Source of the DNA: Rhodohalobacter sp. 614A
GTDB lineage: Bacteria; Bacteroidota; Rhodothermia; Balneolales; Balneolaceae
NCBI RefSeq assembly: GCF_021462415.1
Contig: NZ_JAKEDS010000001.1
Location: 654,273-718,272, forward strand
Direction of reading: 5' to 3'
Length of the DNA: 64,000 bases
In this document: one piece after another, positions 1-7,646 of the stretch
How the letters are laid out: every line of letters begins with the position of its first letter
Position numbering within the stretch: position 1 is the first letter of the stretch
Program-made: the position numbers and the translations under genes
The notes under the pieces: generated by a model
What the model saw: the letters and a program-made list of their open reading frames with translations, nothing else
What the model was told of the DNA's origin: nothing
Database searches by the model: none

Positions 1-926
1 TGAAAAAATGATCCGCCAATGTTGGCCATGCCCAGCCCAATGAGTTCCTGGTTGGCGTCCACTTTATAACCATGTTTTTTGGCGATTGCTTTTGCAACGG
101 CAATGGATTCCATATAACTGACAAGAGAAATAACCAGAATAATCGGGATCAAAAGCCTCATATCACTGAAACTCACAAATCCTGCATCAAAAGAAGGAAG
201 GCCTTTGGGAACCTCGCCTACAATTTTAACGCCTTCATCAGCCAGTCCCAGCCCGAATGTTACAAGTGTTCCGGCAGCCACGACAAAGAGTGCAGAAGGA
301 AATGTTTTTTTCCACTTTCTGATAAAGATGATTGCAGCAATAGCCCCGATTCCGATTGCAGTTGTGATGGACTCTATCTCTGATATCTGCTGAGACAAAC
401 CTGCAATTATTTCGTGAACATAGTTTGTCCGCGGCAGGTTTACTCCCAAAAGATTTTTGATTTGGCTGGCCCCGATAATAAGCGCCGCCGCCGAAGTAAA
501 TCCGCTTAAAACAGGATGAGACAGGAAATTAACCAGGAATCCCATCCTGAAAAGCCCCATCAAAAATTGGACAATTCCTACACCTAAAGCAGTTAAAACT
601 GCCAGTTGTATAAACCGATCGCTTCCAACTTCGGTAATTTCGCCAACGCCGGCTATAATCAGCAGAGAGACCATTGCCACCGGTCCAACCGCGAGCTGCC
701 GCGATGTACCGAAAAGGGCGTAGATCAGAAGAGGTATTATGGATGCATACAAGCCATAAACCGGCGGCATTCCTGCCAGAAGCGCGTACGCCATTCCCTG
801 CGGAATCAGCATAATTCCAACAGTAATCCCTGCATTGAGGTCGCCTTTAAAAATTTGGCTGTTATATCCCTGAAAGGTTCTTAAAACCGGGAATATCTTA
901 CCGGCTTTTTTGATAAGTGTACTCAT
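1..926 (-). CDS. SulP-family anion permease (partial, C-terminus outside window)
   Basis: The leftward reading frame starts at an ATG at 926 and runs off the window edge, giving about 308 residues. Seen: a cytoplasmic N-terminus, then successive hydrophobic segments with the SulP hallmarks near the start (an IPQGMAYA motif, PPVYGLY, then GTSRQLAVGPVA) and a later YMESIAVAKAIAKKHGY stretch. These are the core motifs of SulP/SLC26 sulfate or bicarbonate permeases of the inner membrane. The C-terminal STAS domain would lie beyond the window. It is the distal gene of a leftward sulfur-related set, separated from the MBL-rhodanese gene by a strong hairpin. Sulfate or sulfite is the likely substrate from context, but bicarbonate transport cannot be excluded. 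Confidence 0.9.
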   Translation of the reverse strand, partial: MSTLIKKAGKIFPVLRTFQGYNSQIFKGDLNAGITVGIMLIPQGMAYALLAGMPPVYGLYASIIPLLIYALFGTSRQLAVGPVAMVSLLIIAGVGEITEVGSDRFIQLAVLTALGVGIVQFLMGLFRMGFLVNFLSHPVLSGFTSAAALIIGASQIKNLLGVNLPRTNYVHEIIAGLSQQISEIESITTAIGIGAIAAIIFIRKWKKTFPSALFVVAAGTLVTFGLGLADEGVKIVGEVPKGLPSFDAGFVSFSDMRLLIPIILVISLVSYMESIAVAKAIAKKHGYKVDANQELIGLGMANIGGSFF

Positions 927-934
927 AATAAATA

Positions 935-964
935 AACGGCCGATAGCTCAAACTATCGGCCGTT
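935..964 (-). terminator. Hairpin after the MBL-rhodanese gene
   Basis: A perfect 12-bp inverted repeat (935-946 with 953-964, arms AACGGCCGATAG and CTATCGGCCGTT) lies 5 bases past the stop of the MBL-rhodanese gene and just before the SulP start. In the leftward direction it is followed by a T-rich but interrupted tract, so termination may be partial and SulP could still be reached by read-through. Confidence 0.6.
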
Positions 965-969
965 CCCCA

Positions 970-2379
970 TTAAGCCGGTTGATGGCGTTTGTAATTTTCG
1001 AAATCATCATCAATAAGAACCACATCATATCCATTTTTCATGAGCAGTGCAGAGGCAACCGCCGAGCGTGCTCCAGCCTGGCAATGAACATAGATTTTCT
1101 TATCCGACGGAACTTCATCCATTCTGGGGAGCAAACGGGTATGAGCGATATTCATAGCTCCTTCAACATGCCCTTCATTAAACTCGGTAGCTTTTCGGAC
1201 ATCGAGAACAACTGAATCGTCATCAACATCTTCAAGTGCTTCAAAAGTTTCTGTTTGGACGTTTTCGAGTGGGCCTATTTTTTGCTCGCCGTACATCTCT
1301 ACATCATGAGGGGTTACGTATCCTACAATTCTGTCGTACCCGATTCTGTAGAGGTCCCGGACGGCTTCATCCAACTGATGCTCTTCAACCACCAGGTAGA
1401 TATCTTCATCTTCTGTGATATATGAACCGGCCACCGTATTGAACTGCTTGTTCAGGGTAGAAAGAAGAGAACCCGGGATATGATTCAATGAAAAATCCTC
1501 GCGGCTTCTTGTATCCAGCAGAACAGCATCGTCTTGTTTGCTGACTTTCTCCAGCTCCTTCAACGTAAGCCGTTTTGGTTTTGGGAGACCGCCGGTAATT
1601 GCCGGGCCCATCTTGTTATCTCGCTTCATTCTGGCGAAATAGAGAGGCGGTTCCGGCTGACCTTCCAGAATAAATTTCACAAAGTTGTCTTCTGAAGTCG
1701 CGGATTTTAAGGAATTATTATATCGGAGCTCGTAACCGACAGTTGATTCCGGAATCGCTCCGAGCGCCTTTCCACATGCACTGCCCGCTCCATGACCAGG
1801 CCATATTTGCATATACTCGGGGACCGACTTGAACTCTTCTACAGATTTGTAAAGGGTGCGGGCCGACGGTTCCATAACATTTTTTTGTCCTGCTGCGGAT
1901 TCCAAAAGGTCCGGACGTCCGACATCTCCGACAAAGACAAAATCGCCCGTGGCAATGCCCATTGGCTCATCAGCGGCGGCTCCGTCTGTAATAAAATAAC
2001 TTAAATGTTCCGGGGTGTGGCCGGGTGTATGCCATGCTTTGAACGTGATATTTCCAATCTTAAATGTATCACCATCCTTGAGAAGCTGGTAATCATAATC
2101 ACTGTTTTTCAGCCATTCATATTTCCAGTCTTTGTCGCCTTCATCTGAGGCATAAACTTTTACGCCTCGCTCGGCAAATTCTCTCAATCCGGAAATATAA
2201 TCGGCATGAATGTGTGTATCTGCTGCCGCAACAATGGTCAGGTTTTCATCAGAGGCTGCATCGATATATTGATCGATATCTCTCATTGGGTCAATAATCA
2301 GGGCGGTTCCATTGGCCTGACACCCGATGAGATATGAATATTGTGCTAATTTGTTATCAAAGAATTGCTTGAAATACAT
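970..2379 (-). CDS. MBL-fold persulfide dioxygenase-like protein fused to two rhodanese domains
   Basis: 469 residues. The N-terminal metallo-beta-lactamase fold carries the ETHE1/CstB-type metal motifs: HIHAD at 56-60, HTPGH, a GDVGRPDLL stretch and WPGHGAGSACG. Two rhodanese domains follow. The first (about 270-365) lacks an active-site cysteine, having VEEHQ where the loop should be. The second has CQAGARSA with catalytic Cys433. By family knowledge such proteins oxidise persulfides (glutathione or low-molecular-weight thiol persulfide) to sulfite and move sulfane sulfur in the cytoplasm. It lies downstream of two YeeE/YedE genes, which fits a sulfane-sulfur uptake and detoxification route. 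The start at 2379 leaves a 34-base gap to the upstream gene. The exact substrate is inferred. Confidence 0.92.
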   Translation of the reverse strand: MYFKQFFDNKLAQYSYLIGCQANGTALIIDPMRDIDQYIDAASDENLTIVAAADTHIHADYISGLREFAERGVKVYASDEGDKDWKYEWLKNSDYDYQLLKDGDTFKIGNITFKAWHTPGHTPEHLSYFITDGAAADEPMGIATGDFVFVGDVGRPDLLESAAGQKNVMEPSARTLYKSVEEFKSVPEYMQIWPGHGAGSACGKALGAIPESTVGYELRYNNSLKSATSEDNFVKFILEGQPEPPLYFARMKRDNKMGPAITGGLPKPKRLTLKELEKVSKQDDAVLLDTRSREDFSLNHIPGSLLSTLNKQFNTVAGSYITEDEDIYLVVEEHQLDEAVRDLYRIGYDRIVGYVTPHDVEMYGEQKIGPLENVQTETFEALEDVDDDSVVLDVRKATEFNEGHVEGAMNIAHTRLLPRMDEVPSDKKIYVHCQAGARSAVASALLMKNGYDVVLIDDDFENYKRHQPA

Positions 2380-2413
2380 GTTGATTCTCCTTCGTGTTTA
2401 TTTTTAAAAATCT

Positions 2414-2833
2414 TTAATGCGGTAATTTGTGTCGAACGGCACCGTACAGCCAGGTTCCCAATATGGCTGTGGCTATTGGTATTAACATAATGGTTAAACC
2501 TGTGCCTAACAGTGCAAATATGGGCCCGGGGCATGCTCCTAAAAGTGCCCATCCAAGGCCAAACATCGAACCCCCTATGATATATCTCTTCCATTGGGAT
2601 GTATCTTTTGGCGGAATAGAAATCGGGTTTCCTTCAATATCCGGGATATTCAATCTTTTTATGATCTGTATTGAAATAATCCCTACAATAATTGCCGATC
2701 CGATAATTCCATACATATGAAAATCCTGGAACCGGAACATCTCCTGTATTCTGAACCATGATACTACTTCTGATTTCACCAAGATAAAACCAAAGTATAC
2801 ACCACCTAATAAATATCTTAAATTACTTAACAT
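2414..2833 (-). CDS. YeeE/YedE half-transporter, second subunit (DUF6691-like)
   Basis: 139 residues with about four hydrophobic segments and the conserved motif LLGACPGPIFALLGTG, whose cysteine corresponds to a sulfur-relay cysteine of YeeE/TsuA thiosulfate channels. It is half the length of fused YeeE proteins and lies 11 bases behind the other half, the split arrangement common in Bacteroidota and Proteobacteria. The two halves probably form one inner-membrane transporter for thiosulfate or another sulfane-sulfur compound. The substrate is inferred from family and from the MBL-rhodanese neighbour. Confidence 0.88.
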   Translation of the reverse strand: MLSNLRYLLGGVYFGFILVKSEVVSWFRIQEMFRFQDFHMYGIIGSAIIVGIISIQIIKRLNIPDIEGNPISIPPKDTSQWKRYIIGGSMFGLGWALLGACPGPIFALLGTGLTIMLIPIATAILGTWLYGAVRHKLPH

Positions 2834-2844
2834 GATGCTTCTTT

Positions 2845-3405
2845 TTATGAGATGATGAATGGTAAAATGAAGTGTGTCATAATCAGCCCGCCGGCAAAAA
2901 ATGATATGGTTGCAATCACGCTGGCAATCTGCAAATCAGATATTCCCGTAATGGCATGACCAGATGTGCAACCGCCTCCATACCGGGTTCCAAAACCCAC
3001 AAGAAATCCGCCAACAGCCAAGACCATCAAACCTTCAAAGGTTCCAATATTCGCCCAGCTAAACAGATCGGCGGGTACTAATCCTTCAAAGGAAGTAATA
3101 CCTAATGCCTTCAAATCGGCTACGGTTTGCGCAGAAATTGCAACCGGCTCCGGATTTGCCCACACATAACCTGCTAAAAATCCACCGAATATAATTCCGG
3201 CAAGGAAAATCATATTCCAGGTTCCTTCTTTTTTCCAATCATAATGGAAGAAATCCACATCTCCGGGAAAACAGGCTGCACAGACATGCCTGAAATTGGA
3301 AGAGATTCCGAATTTCTTTCCACCCAAAATCAAGAGGCCGGGTACGGTCAGCCCGATCAACGGACCAGCTATATACCAAGGCCAGGGTTCAATCAAAAAA
3401 TCCAT
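2845..3405 (-). CDS. YeeE/YedE half-transporter, first subunit
   Basis: I prefer the ATG at 3405 ([14 protein letters not shown]..., 186 residues) over the in-frame ATG at 3468, because family members begin just before the first membrane segment and because the longer form would run into the palindromic operator at 3460-3475. Seen: several transmembrane helices, an [12 protein letters not shown] loop, and the diagnostic [15 protein letters not shown] motif with its sulfur-handling cysteine. It is the first gene of the leftward sulfur operon, divergent from the GntR regulator, and partners the next gene in a two-subunit YeeE/YedE transporter. Confidence 0.9.
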   Translation of the reverse strand: MDFLIEPWPWYIAGPLIGLTVPGLLILGGKKFGISSNFRHVCAACFPGDVDFFHYDWKKEGTWNMIFLAGIIFGGFLAGYVWANPEPVAISAQTVADLKALGITSFEGLVPADLFSWANIGTFEGLMVLAVGGFLVGFGTRYGGGCTSGHAITGISDLQIASVIATISFFAGGLIMTHFILPFIIS

Positions 3406-3459
3406 ATTTATTCTTTTTTTGTTTTGTGTTATTTCAATCAAGATATGACAATTGTATGT

Positions 3460-3475
3460 ACTTGTCAATACAAGT
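3460..3475. promoter_or_regulatory. Candidate operator for the divergent GntR regulator
   Basis: The sequence ACTTGTCAATACAAGT is an inverted repeat (ACTTG/CAAGT, 6-base spacer) in the intergenic region between the YeeE gene and the GntR gene, about 55 bases upstream of the YeeE start. The half AATACAAGT recurs at 3587-3595. A repressor binding here would control the sulfur operon. Binding is inferred. Confidence 0.5.
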
Positions 3476-3574
3476 TGTATTTCTTTATTTAACCTGCAAA
3501 AAATGTTTCTTGAACTATCCTTTTAACTCATTGAGAAGCCTTTTGACATCATCTTTAAGAAGAATTCATCAAAC

Positions 3575-3595
3575 ACTTAACATGTAAATACAAGT
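3575..3595. promoter_or_regulatory. Second candidate GntR operator
   Basis: The stretch from ACTT at 3575 to AATACAAGT at 3587-3595 repeats the half-site of the 3460-3475 palindrome and ends 49 bases before the GntR start. It is placed for autoregulation. Only the shared half-site is seen; protein binding is inferred. Confidence 0.4.
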
Positions 3596-3644
3596 ATTGA
3601 TGTTTTGATTATCATTGCGTAGCTTTCTGAAAAGAGATTAGAAA

Positions 3645-4451
3645 ATGATGTTGAAAAAAGGAATACCACGACACTCACAAATTTCGCAATGGCTTCGTAA
3701 TCAAATAGACAAGGGTGTTTATGAAGCTGACGAAAAATTGCCTTCAGAGAATGAACTAGCCAAAAAGTTTGATGTAAGCCGGGTAACCATTCGCCGGGCG
3801 CTGCAATCCCTCGAAAATGAATCTATTATTTACCGCTGCCAGGGACTCGGTTCTTTTGTGAGCGACGAGCGCGCCTCACATGACCTGGTGAAACTTACAG
3901 ACTTTAATGAAGATATGGCCAAGGCCGGCCTGGAGCCTTCTTCAGTCGTTAAAAAATTCGAAACAGTAGACGCCCCGGATTGGCTCGTGTCACTTCTGAA
4001 TATTGACGAAGGGAGTAAAGTGCTTCAAATCGACCGATTGAGACTTGGTGATGACGAACCGATAGCCTTCGACAGTACATGGCTTCCAATTTTGTATGGT
4101 CAGCTGCTGGATAAGAAGAAACTTACGGAGTCTACTATCTACAATCTGCTCGAAAAAAATTATGATATCCCGGTTATTCGGGGATGCTACCGGCTATCTG
4201 CAGAAATTGCTGACGAAAATCTTGCAGATGTGTTAAAGGTAGATGAGAATTCACCGTTGTTTGTAATTGACCGGCTTTCTTATACCATCGGCGAAAAACC
4301 GCTCTATTATCAAAAACGGTATTACCGAAACGACAAGGTTGTCTATGAAATGACTCTTGAAAGGACTCCCGGAAACCAATTCGGAAACATGCCTTTAAAA
4401 GAATTTATACCGGTTTTCAGCTCGATTGAAAAATCAAATGAGAATACTTAA
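3645..4451 (+). CDS. GntR-family regulator, HutC/UTRA subfamily
   Basis: 268 residues. The N-terminal winged helix-turn-helix shows the GntR signature (LPSENELAKKFDVSRVTIRRA, then LENESIIYRCQGLGSFV). The C-terminal UTRA ligand-binding domain spans roughly residues 90-235 (an LQIDRLRLGDDEPIAFDSTW stretch and the closing PLYYQKRYYR). The family usually senses small organic ligands such as sugars or histidine intermediates. Here it stands divergent from a YeeE/MBL-rhodanese operon and is followed by two small membrane protein genes. Two copies of an AATACAAGT half-site in the divergent promoter are its likely targets. Sensing of a sulfur compound is inferred only from context. Confidence 0.9.
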   Translation: MMLKKGIPRHSQISQWLRNQIDKGVYEADEKLPSENELAKKFDVSRVTIRRALQSLENESIIYRCQGLGSFVSDERASHDLVKLTDFNEDMAKAGLEPSSVVKKFETVDAPDWLVSLLNIDEGSKVLQIDRLRLGDDEPIAFDSTWLPILYGQLLDKKKLTESTIYNLLEKNYDIPVIRGCYRLSAEIADENLADVLKVDENSPLFVIDRLSYTIGEKPLYYQKRYYRNDKVVYEMTLERTPGNQFGNMPLKEFIPVFSSIEKSNENT

Positions 4452-4453
4452 AA

Positions 4454-4555
4454 ATGCTTCAAGAGAAACCAACATGGGTAAAACTGATTATTTTATGCGG
4501 AATATGCATCCTCATTGTATCCATGATTGGCTTGCTTGTACAACAAATCACTTAA
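4454..4555 (+). CDS. Short single-pass membrane protein (33 aa)
   Basis: ATG at 4454, two bases after the GntR stop, gives 33 residues: a charged start (MLQEKPTWVK), one hydrophobic helix of about 20 residues with two cysteines (CGIC), then a short polar end. It lies between the GntR gene and a DUF2892 gene in a tight row, so translational coupling is likely. I do not recognise the family. It could be a spurious small frame, but its spacing and clean helix argue for a real gene. Confidence 0.5.
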   Translation: MLQEKPTWVKLIILCGICILIVSMIGLLVQQIT

Positions 4556-4571
4556 AAAACGGAGAAATAAA

Positions 4572-4778
4572 ATGAAAAAGAACATGGGATCTGCTGACCG
4601 AACCGTCCGAATAATTGTTGCGGTAATAGTTGCAATACTCTATTTCACAGGCCAAATTAGCGGTACGGCAGCCATTATCTTAGGAATACTGGCAATTGTG
4701 TTTCTACTGACCAGCTTCATTGGTACGTGCCCGTTATACCTTCCTTTCGGACTTTCAACCCGGAAAGGAGCCAAATAG
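4572..4778 (+). CDS. DUF2892 (YgaP-like) small membrane protein
   Basis: The start at 4572 (MKKNMGSADRTVR...) is preferred over an upstream in-frame ATG at 4527 because a GGAG ribosome site lies at 4561-4564. 68 residues: the typical N-terminal NMGSADRTVRI motif, two hydrophobic segments, and TCPLYLPFGLSTRK with the conserved cysteine near the C-terminus. This is the DUF2892 domain that follows the rhodanese in E. coli YgaP and is frequent in sulfide and persulfide loci. It is the third gene of the GntR unit and probably serves in sulfane-sulfur handling at the inner membrane. Confidence 0.88.
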   Translation: MKKNMGSADRTVRIIVAVIVAILYFTGQISGTAAIILGILAIVFLLTSFIGTCPLYLPFGLSTRKGAK

Positions 4779-4932
4779 CGAAACCTATTTCTTCTTTGAT
4801 ATCTTTTGTAACGATTTTGTCGTCATTGGATTCGTATGAACCGGCTTACAATTCGGCTTCAATTAATTGCTCAACGGCTTAGAATACGGTATCTTTGAAG
4901 TCTGAAATTTTTTTAAACTCTATAATCAGATT

Positions 4933-5253
4933 ATGACTTTTTCCCAGATATTTTTCATGATGGCACCTCCCGGCGGAGACGGTGGCGGAGCCATGATTAA
5001 TTTGCTTTTTCTCGGTGCCATTTTCTTTGTGTTCTACTTCTTTATCATCCGGCCACAAACCAAACGCCAAAAAGAAATTCAGCAGAAAGTAAGTGACCTG
5101 AAAAAAGGCGATAAAGTTGTTACCGGTGGCGGACTCATCGGCGTCGTGAATTCCATTGATGAAGATACTGTTCTTTTGGAGATTGACAGCGGAGTAAAAG
5201 CCCGTTTCCAGAAGAGTTCAATCACCGATGTAAATCCCGGCAAGAACAAATAA
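4933..5253 (+). CDS. yajC: Preprotein translocase accessory subunit YajC
   Basis: 106 residues: a short N-terminus, one transmembrane helix (LLFLGAIFFVFYFFIIRPQ) and the signature RPQTKRQKEIQQ followed by the small basic domain with KKGDKVVTGGGLIGVV. YajC associates with SecDF and the SecYEG channel in the inner membrane. It stands alone here, with a ribBA-like gene downstream and no tgt or secD next to it. Confidence 0.95.
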   Translation: MTFSQIFFMMAPPGGDGGGAMINLLFLGAIFFVFYFFIIRPQTKRQKEIQQKVSDLKKGDKVVTGGGLIGVVNSIDEDTVLLEIDSGVKARFQKSSITDVNPGKNK

Positions 5254-5291
5254 TTGACTCTTATCACCGTTCGTTAGCCGGTTTTTATTTC

Positions 5292-5314
5292 CCTGTAAAC
5301 CAATTATTTACAGG
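5292..5314 (+). other. Inverted repeat between yajC and the ribBA-like gene
   Basis: CCTGTAAA (5292-5299) pairs with TTTACAGG (5307-5314) across a 7-base loop, 38 bases after the yajC stop. No U-run follows, so it is a weak terminator candidate. It has no resemblance to an FMN riboswitch. Confidence 0.35.
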
Positions 5315-5350
5315 CCCGATTGGAGTTATTCATCGAATAAACTGATTTTT

Positions 5351-6574
5351 ATGTCAGAATTTTCATTCCATACTATTCCCGAAGCCATTGATGATATTCG
5401 GGAAGGAAAAATGATAATCGTAGTAGATGATGAAGATCGCGAAAACGAAGGCGATTTTCTCATGGCTGCGGATAAGGCAACCCCGGAAGCCATCAACATT
5501 ATGGCCAAATATGGCCGGGGATTAATCTGCGTACCCATCACAAAAAATAAAGCCAGAGAACTGAACCTGGACTTTATGGTTACCGAAGGGGCCGATCCCG
5601 ATGAAGCTGCATTTACCATTTCGGTGGATCACAAACGGAAAACCACCACCGGAATTTCTGCTCCCGATCGCGCCAATACAATCAAAGAGCTTATCAATCC
5701 CGAGGCCAACCCAGACGACTTCCGAAAGCCGGGACATATCTTTCCACTTGTAGCGGCTGATGGCGGTGTACTTCGTCGCGCAGGCCATACTGAGGCTGCA
5801 ACAGATTTAGCCCGATTGGCCGGCTTACAACCCGCAGGCATTATCTGTGAGATCATGAAAGACGACGGGGAGATGGCACGCCTTCCTGATCTTATGAAGA
5901 TGGCGGAAGAATTCGACATGAAGATCATCACCATCAAGGATTTGATTGCCTACCGGATGAAGCATGAATCCCTGGTTAAGGAAGATGTGGTTGTAGAAAT
6001 GCCAACTATTTATGGTGATTTTAATCTGCACGTTTTTTCCGAAACTACTGGAAATGATGATCATCATCTTGCTTTTGTGAAAGGAACCTGGGAGCCATCC
6101 GAACCGGTTTTGGTTCGCGTTCACTCATCCACGCCACTTGCGGATATTTTTGGAAGTAAACGAAGCGACAAGACCGAGTTACTACACCAGGCTATGAAAA
6201 TGGTGAACAATGCGGGAAAAGGCGTTGTTTTGTACATGGACCAGATGAACCGCGACTACGGAATCATCGAGCAACTCAAAGCGCTGAAACTACAGGAAGA
6301 GGGGCTGAATAAAAATGAGATTCAGAAAAAGCTAGGCATTCGCATGGATTACAGGGATTATGGAGTTGGCGCACAGATTTTGCACTCACTTGGCGTACGA
6401 AAATTGCGCCTGCTTACCAACAATCCCGTAAAACGCGTTGGTTTAAAAAGCTTTGGATTGGAAATGATTGAAGAAGTATCGATCCCACTACACCACAATC
6501 CCGATCATTCGGAAGAAAAGCTCGACAAACCACACACAAGAGAAGGCTTTCTGAAAAAACTGATGTTAGAGTGA
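5351..6574 (+). CDS. RibBA-like protein: DHBP synthase with degenerate GTP cyclohydrolase II domain
   Basis: 407 residues. The N-terminal half is a complete 3,4-dihydroxy-2-butanone 4-phosphate synthase, with [11 protein letters not shown] at 26-36, GHIFPLVA at 128-135 and [13 protein letters not shown] at 146-158. It makes the four-carbon precursor of riboflavin. The C-terminal half aligns with GTP cyclohydrolase II, but the zinc-binding cysteines are replaced: the canonical CX10CXC positions read Thr261, Ser272 and Lys274. The usual RQEGRGIG loop reads DQMNRDYGI (297-305). Cyclohydrolase activity is therefore unlikely, and the gene is better read as ribB with a RibBX-like C-terminal domain. 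The frame is intact, so this is not a recent pseudogene. It overlaps the lspA 3' end by 9 bases. Confidence 0.93.
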   Translation: MSEFSFHTIPEAIDDIREGKMIIVVDDEDRENEGDFLMAADKATPEAINIMAKYGRGLICVPITKNKARELNLDFMVTEGADPDEAAFTISVDHKRKTTTGISAPDRANTIKELINPEANPDDFRKPGHIFPLVAADGGVLRRAGHTEAATDLARLAGLQPAGIICEIMKDDGEMARLPDLMKMAEEFDMKIITIKDLIAYRMKHESLVKEDVVVEMPTIYGDFNLHVFSETTGNDDHHLAFVKGTWEPSEPVLVRVHSSTPLADIFGSKRSDKTELLHQAMKMVNNAGKGVVLYMDQMNRDYGIIEQLKALKLQEEGLNKNEIQKKLGIRMDYRDYGVGAQILHSLGVRKLRLLTNNPVKRVGLKSFGLEMIEEVSIPLHHNPDHSEEKLDKPHTREGFLKKLMLE

Positions 6575-7219
6575 GGGGGAATCATCCTTTTTTTCCGGGG
6601 AATCACTCTCCGAATTTGGATAATCCGTTTCTACAAATTCTTCCTCTGAACTGAAATAAAGCTGTCCGGTCTCAACCTCTTCAGGCGTTTTAACACTCTC
6701 TTCTACAGGCATAATTTTCTTGTGAAAGAGAATGAGGATAATGATAGACGTGCTTATGGCCACGTCAGCCACATTAAAAATGTATGGAAATACCGGTGTC
6801 TCGCCGATCATCAGGTCAAAATGAATAAAATCAACTACGTGCCCATCCAGCACACCGCCGTATCCTCCAACAATTCCCATAAAAATTCGATCGGTAATAT
6901 TTCCAAGTGCACCTCCTAAAATCAATCCCATGCACATCAGGTACGGAAAGGTGGATTGTTTGAGATTGAAAAGCACGTATGTTAGAATACCAATCGTGGC
7001 AACAATGGCAATAGAACTGATAACCGGGGTAGAAAGCCAGTCCATACCCAAGGCCATTCCGGGATTTTTGGTAAAGTTAAATTGCAGCCATCCCTCTATT
7101 AGTTCAAACCGATGAAGTTCGGGAGTTGTGCGCACCCAATACTTCGAAATCTGGTCGAGAATGAGTACCACAACAATCGGCACAAAAAGGGTAACAATTT
7201 TTTTTCTTTTCTGAGACAA
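6566..7219 (-). CDS. lspA: Lipoprotein signal peptidase (signal peptidase II)
   Basis: 217 residues with four transmembrane segments and the aspartyl-protease motifs GNITDR and FNVADVAIS carrying the two catalytic aspartates. It cleaves the signal peptide of diacylglyceryl-modified prolipoproteins in the inner membrane. It is longer than the usual 160-170 residues because of an acidic, low-complexity C-terminal tail of about 50 residues. It follows the DksA-like gene by 11 bases in the order ileS, DksA-like, lspA, a classic bacterial grouping. The window encodes several lipobox proteins as substrates. Confidence 0.95.
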   Translation of the reverse strand: MSQKRKKIVTLFVPIVVVLILDQISKYWVRTTPELHRFELIEGWLQFNFTKNPGMALGMDWLSTPVISSIAIVATIGILTYVLFNLKQSTFPYLMCMGLILGGALGNITDRIFMGIVGGYGGVLDGHVVDFIHFDLMIGETPVFPYIFNVADVAISTSIIILILFHKKIMPVEESVKTPEEVETGQLYFSSEEEFVETDYPNSESDSPEKKDDSPSL

Positions 7220-7230
7220 ATCTCACTCAA

Positions 7231-7635
7231 TTAACGCCGTTTCAGTTTTGCTTCAATGCTTAATTGAGTATGAGGTACAGCCTCCAGGCGTCCCTTGGCA
7301 ATTTTTTTACCTGTCACCTTACACACGCCGTAAGTTTTGTTTTCGATGCGTTTGAGAGCTTCATCGAGATACCGAATAAATTTCTTTGTCCGGTTAAACA
7401 GCATATATGTTTTTTCTCTCTCCTGTGCGTCGGTACCGGCATCTGCCATATGAAAGGAGTATGCCGATTCATCCGAAGCATTTTCCATACTTTCGCGAAG
7501 CAAATTCTGGAGTGTAGTCAACTCCTGTTCGGCTTCGTCTCTTTTTTTGATGATGATTTCCCGGAAATATTCCAGCTCTTCATCATTGTATGGAGAAACT
7601 CTTTCATCGTTTTTGGATTCTTTTGCAGCTGCCAT
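7231..7635 (-). CDS. TraR/DksA-family protein with degenerate zinc finger
   Basis: 134 residues: a long helical hairpin (about 15-95) with an ADAGTDAQERE stretch at the tip, then the C-terminal globule. In DksA this part holds a four-cysteine zinc finger. Here only one cysteine remains (YGVCKVTGKKI ... EAVPHTQLSIEAK), as in other Bacteroidota-type relatives. By family it should bind RNA polymerase through the secondary channel and tune transcription during stress. It lies 11 bases after the ileS stop and 11 bases before lspA, and is probably cotranscribed with both. Confidence 0.9.
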   Translation of the reverse strand: MAAAKESKNDERVSPYNDEELEYFREIIIKKRDEAEQELTTLQNLLRESMENASDESAYSFHMADAGTDAQEREKTYMLFNRTKKFIRYLDEALKRIENKTYGVCKVTGKKIAKGRLEAVPHTQLSIEAKLKRR

Positions 7636-7646
7636 AACGCTAATTA

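Noticed and set aside
5254-5350. Possible FMN riboswitch in front of the ribBA-like gene
   Set aside because: None of the conserved RFN-element segments is present; only a simple 8-bp inverted repeat is seen.
6097-6115. Sequence resembling the CCGG-centred palindrome (GAACCGGTTTTGG)
   Set aside because: It is inside the ribBA-like coding region, the right arm does not match, and codon use explains it.
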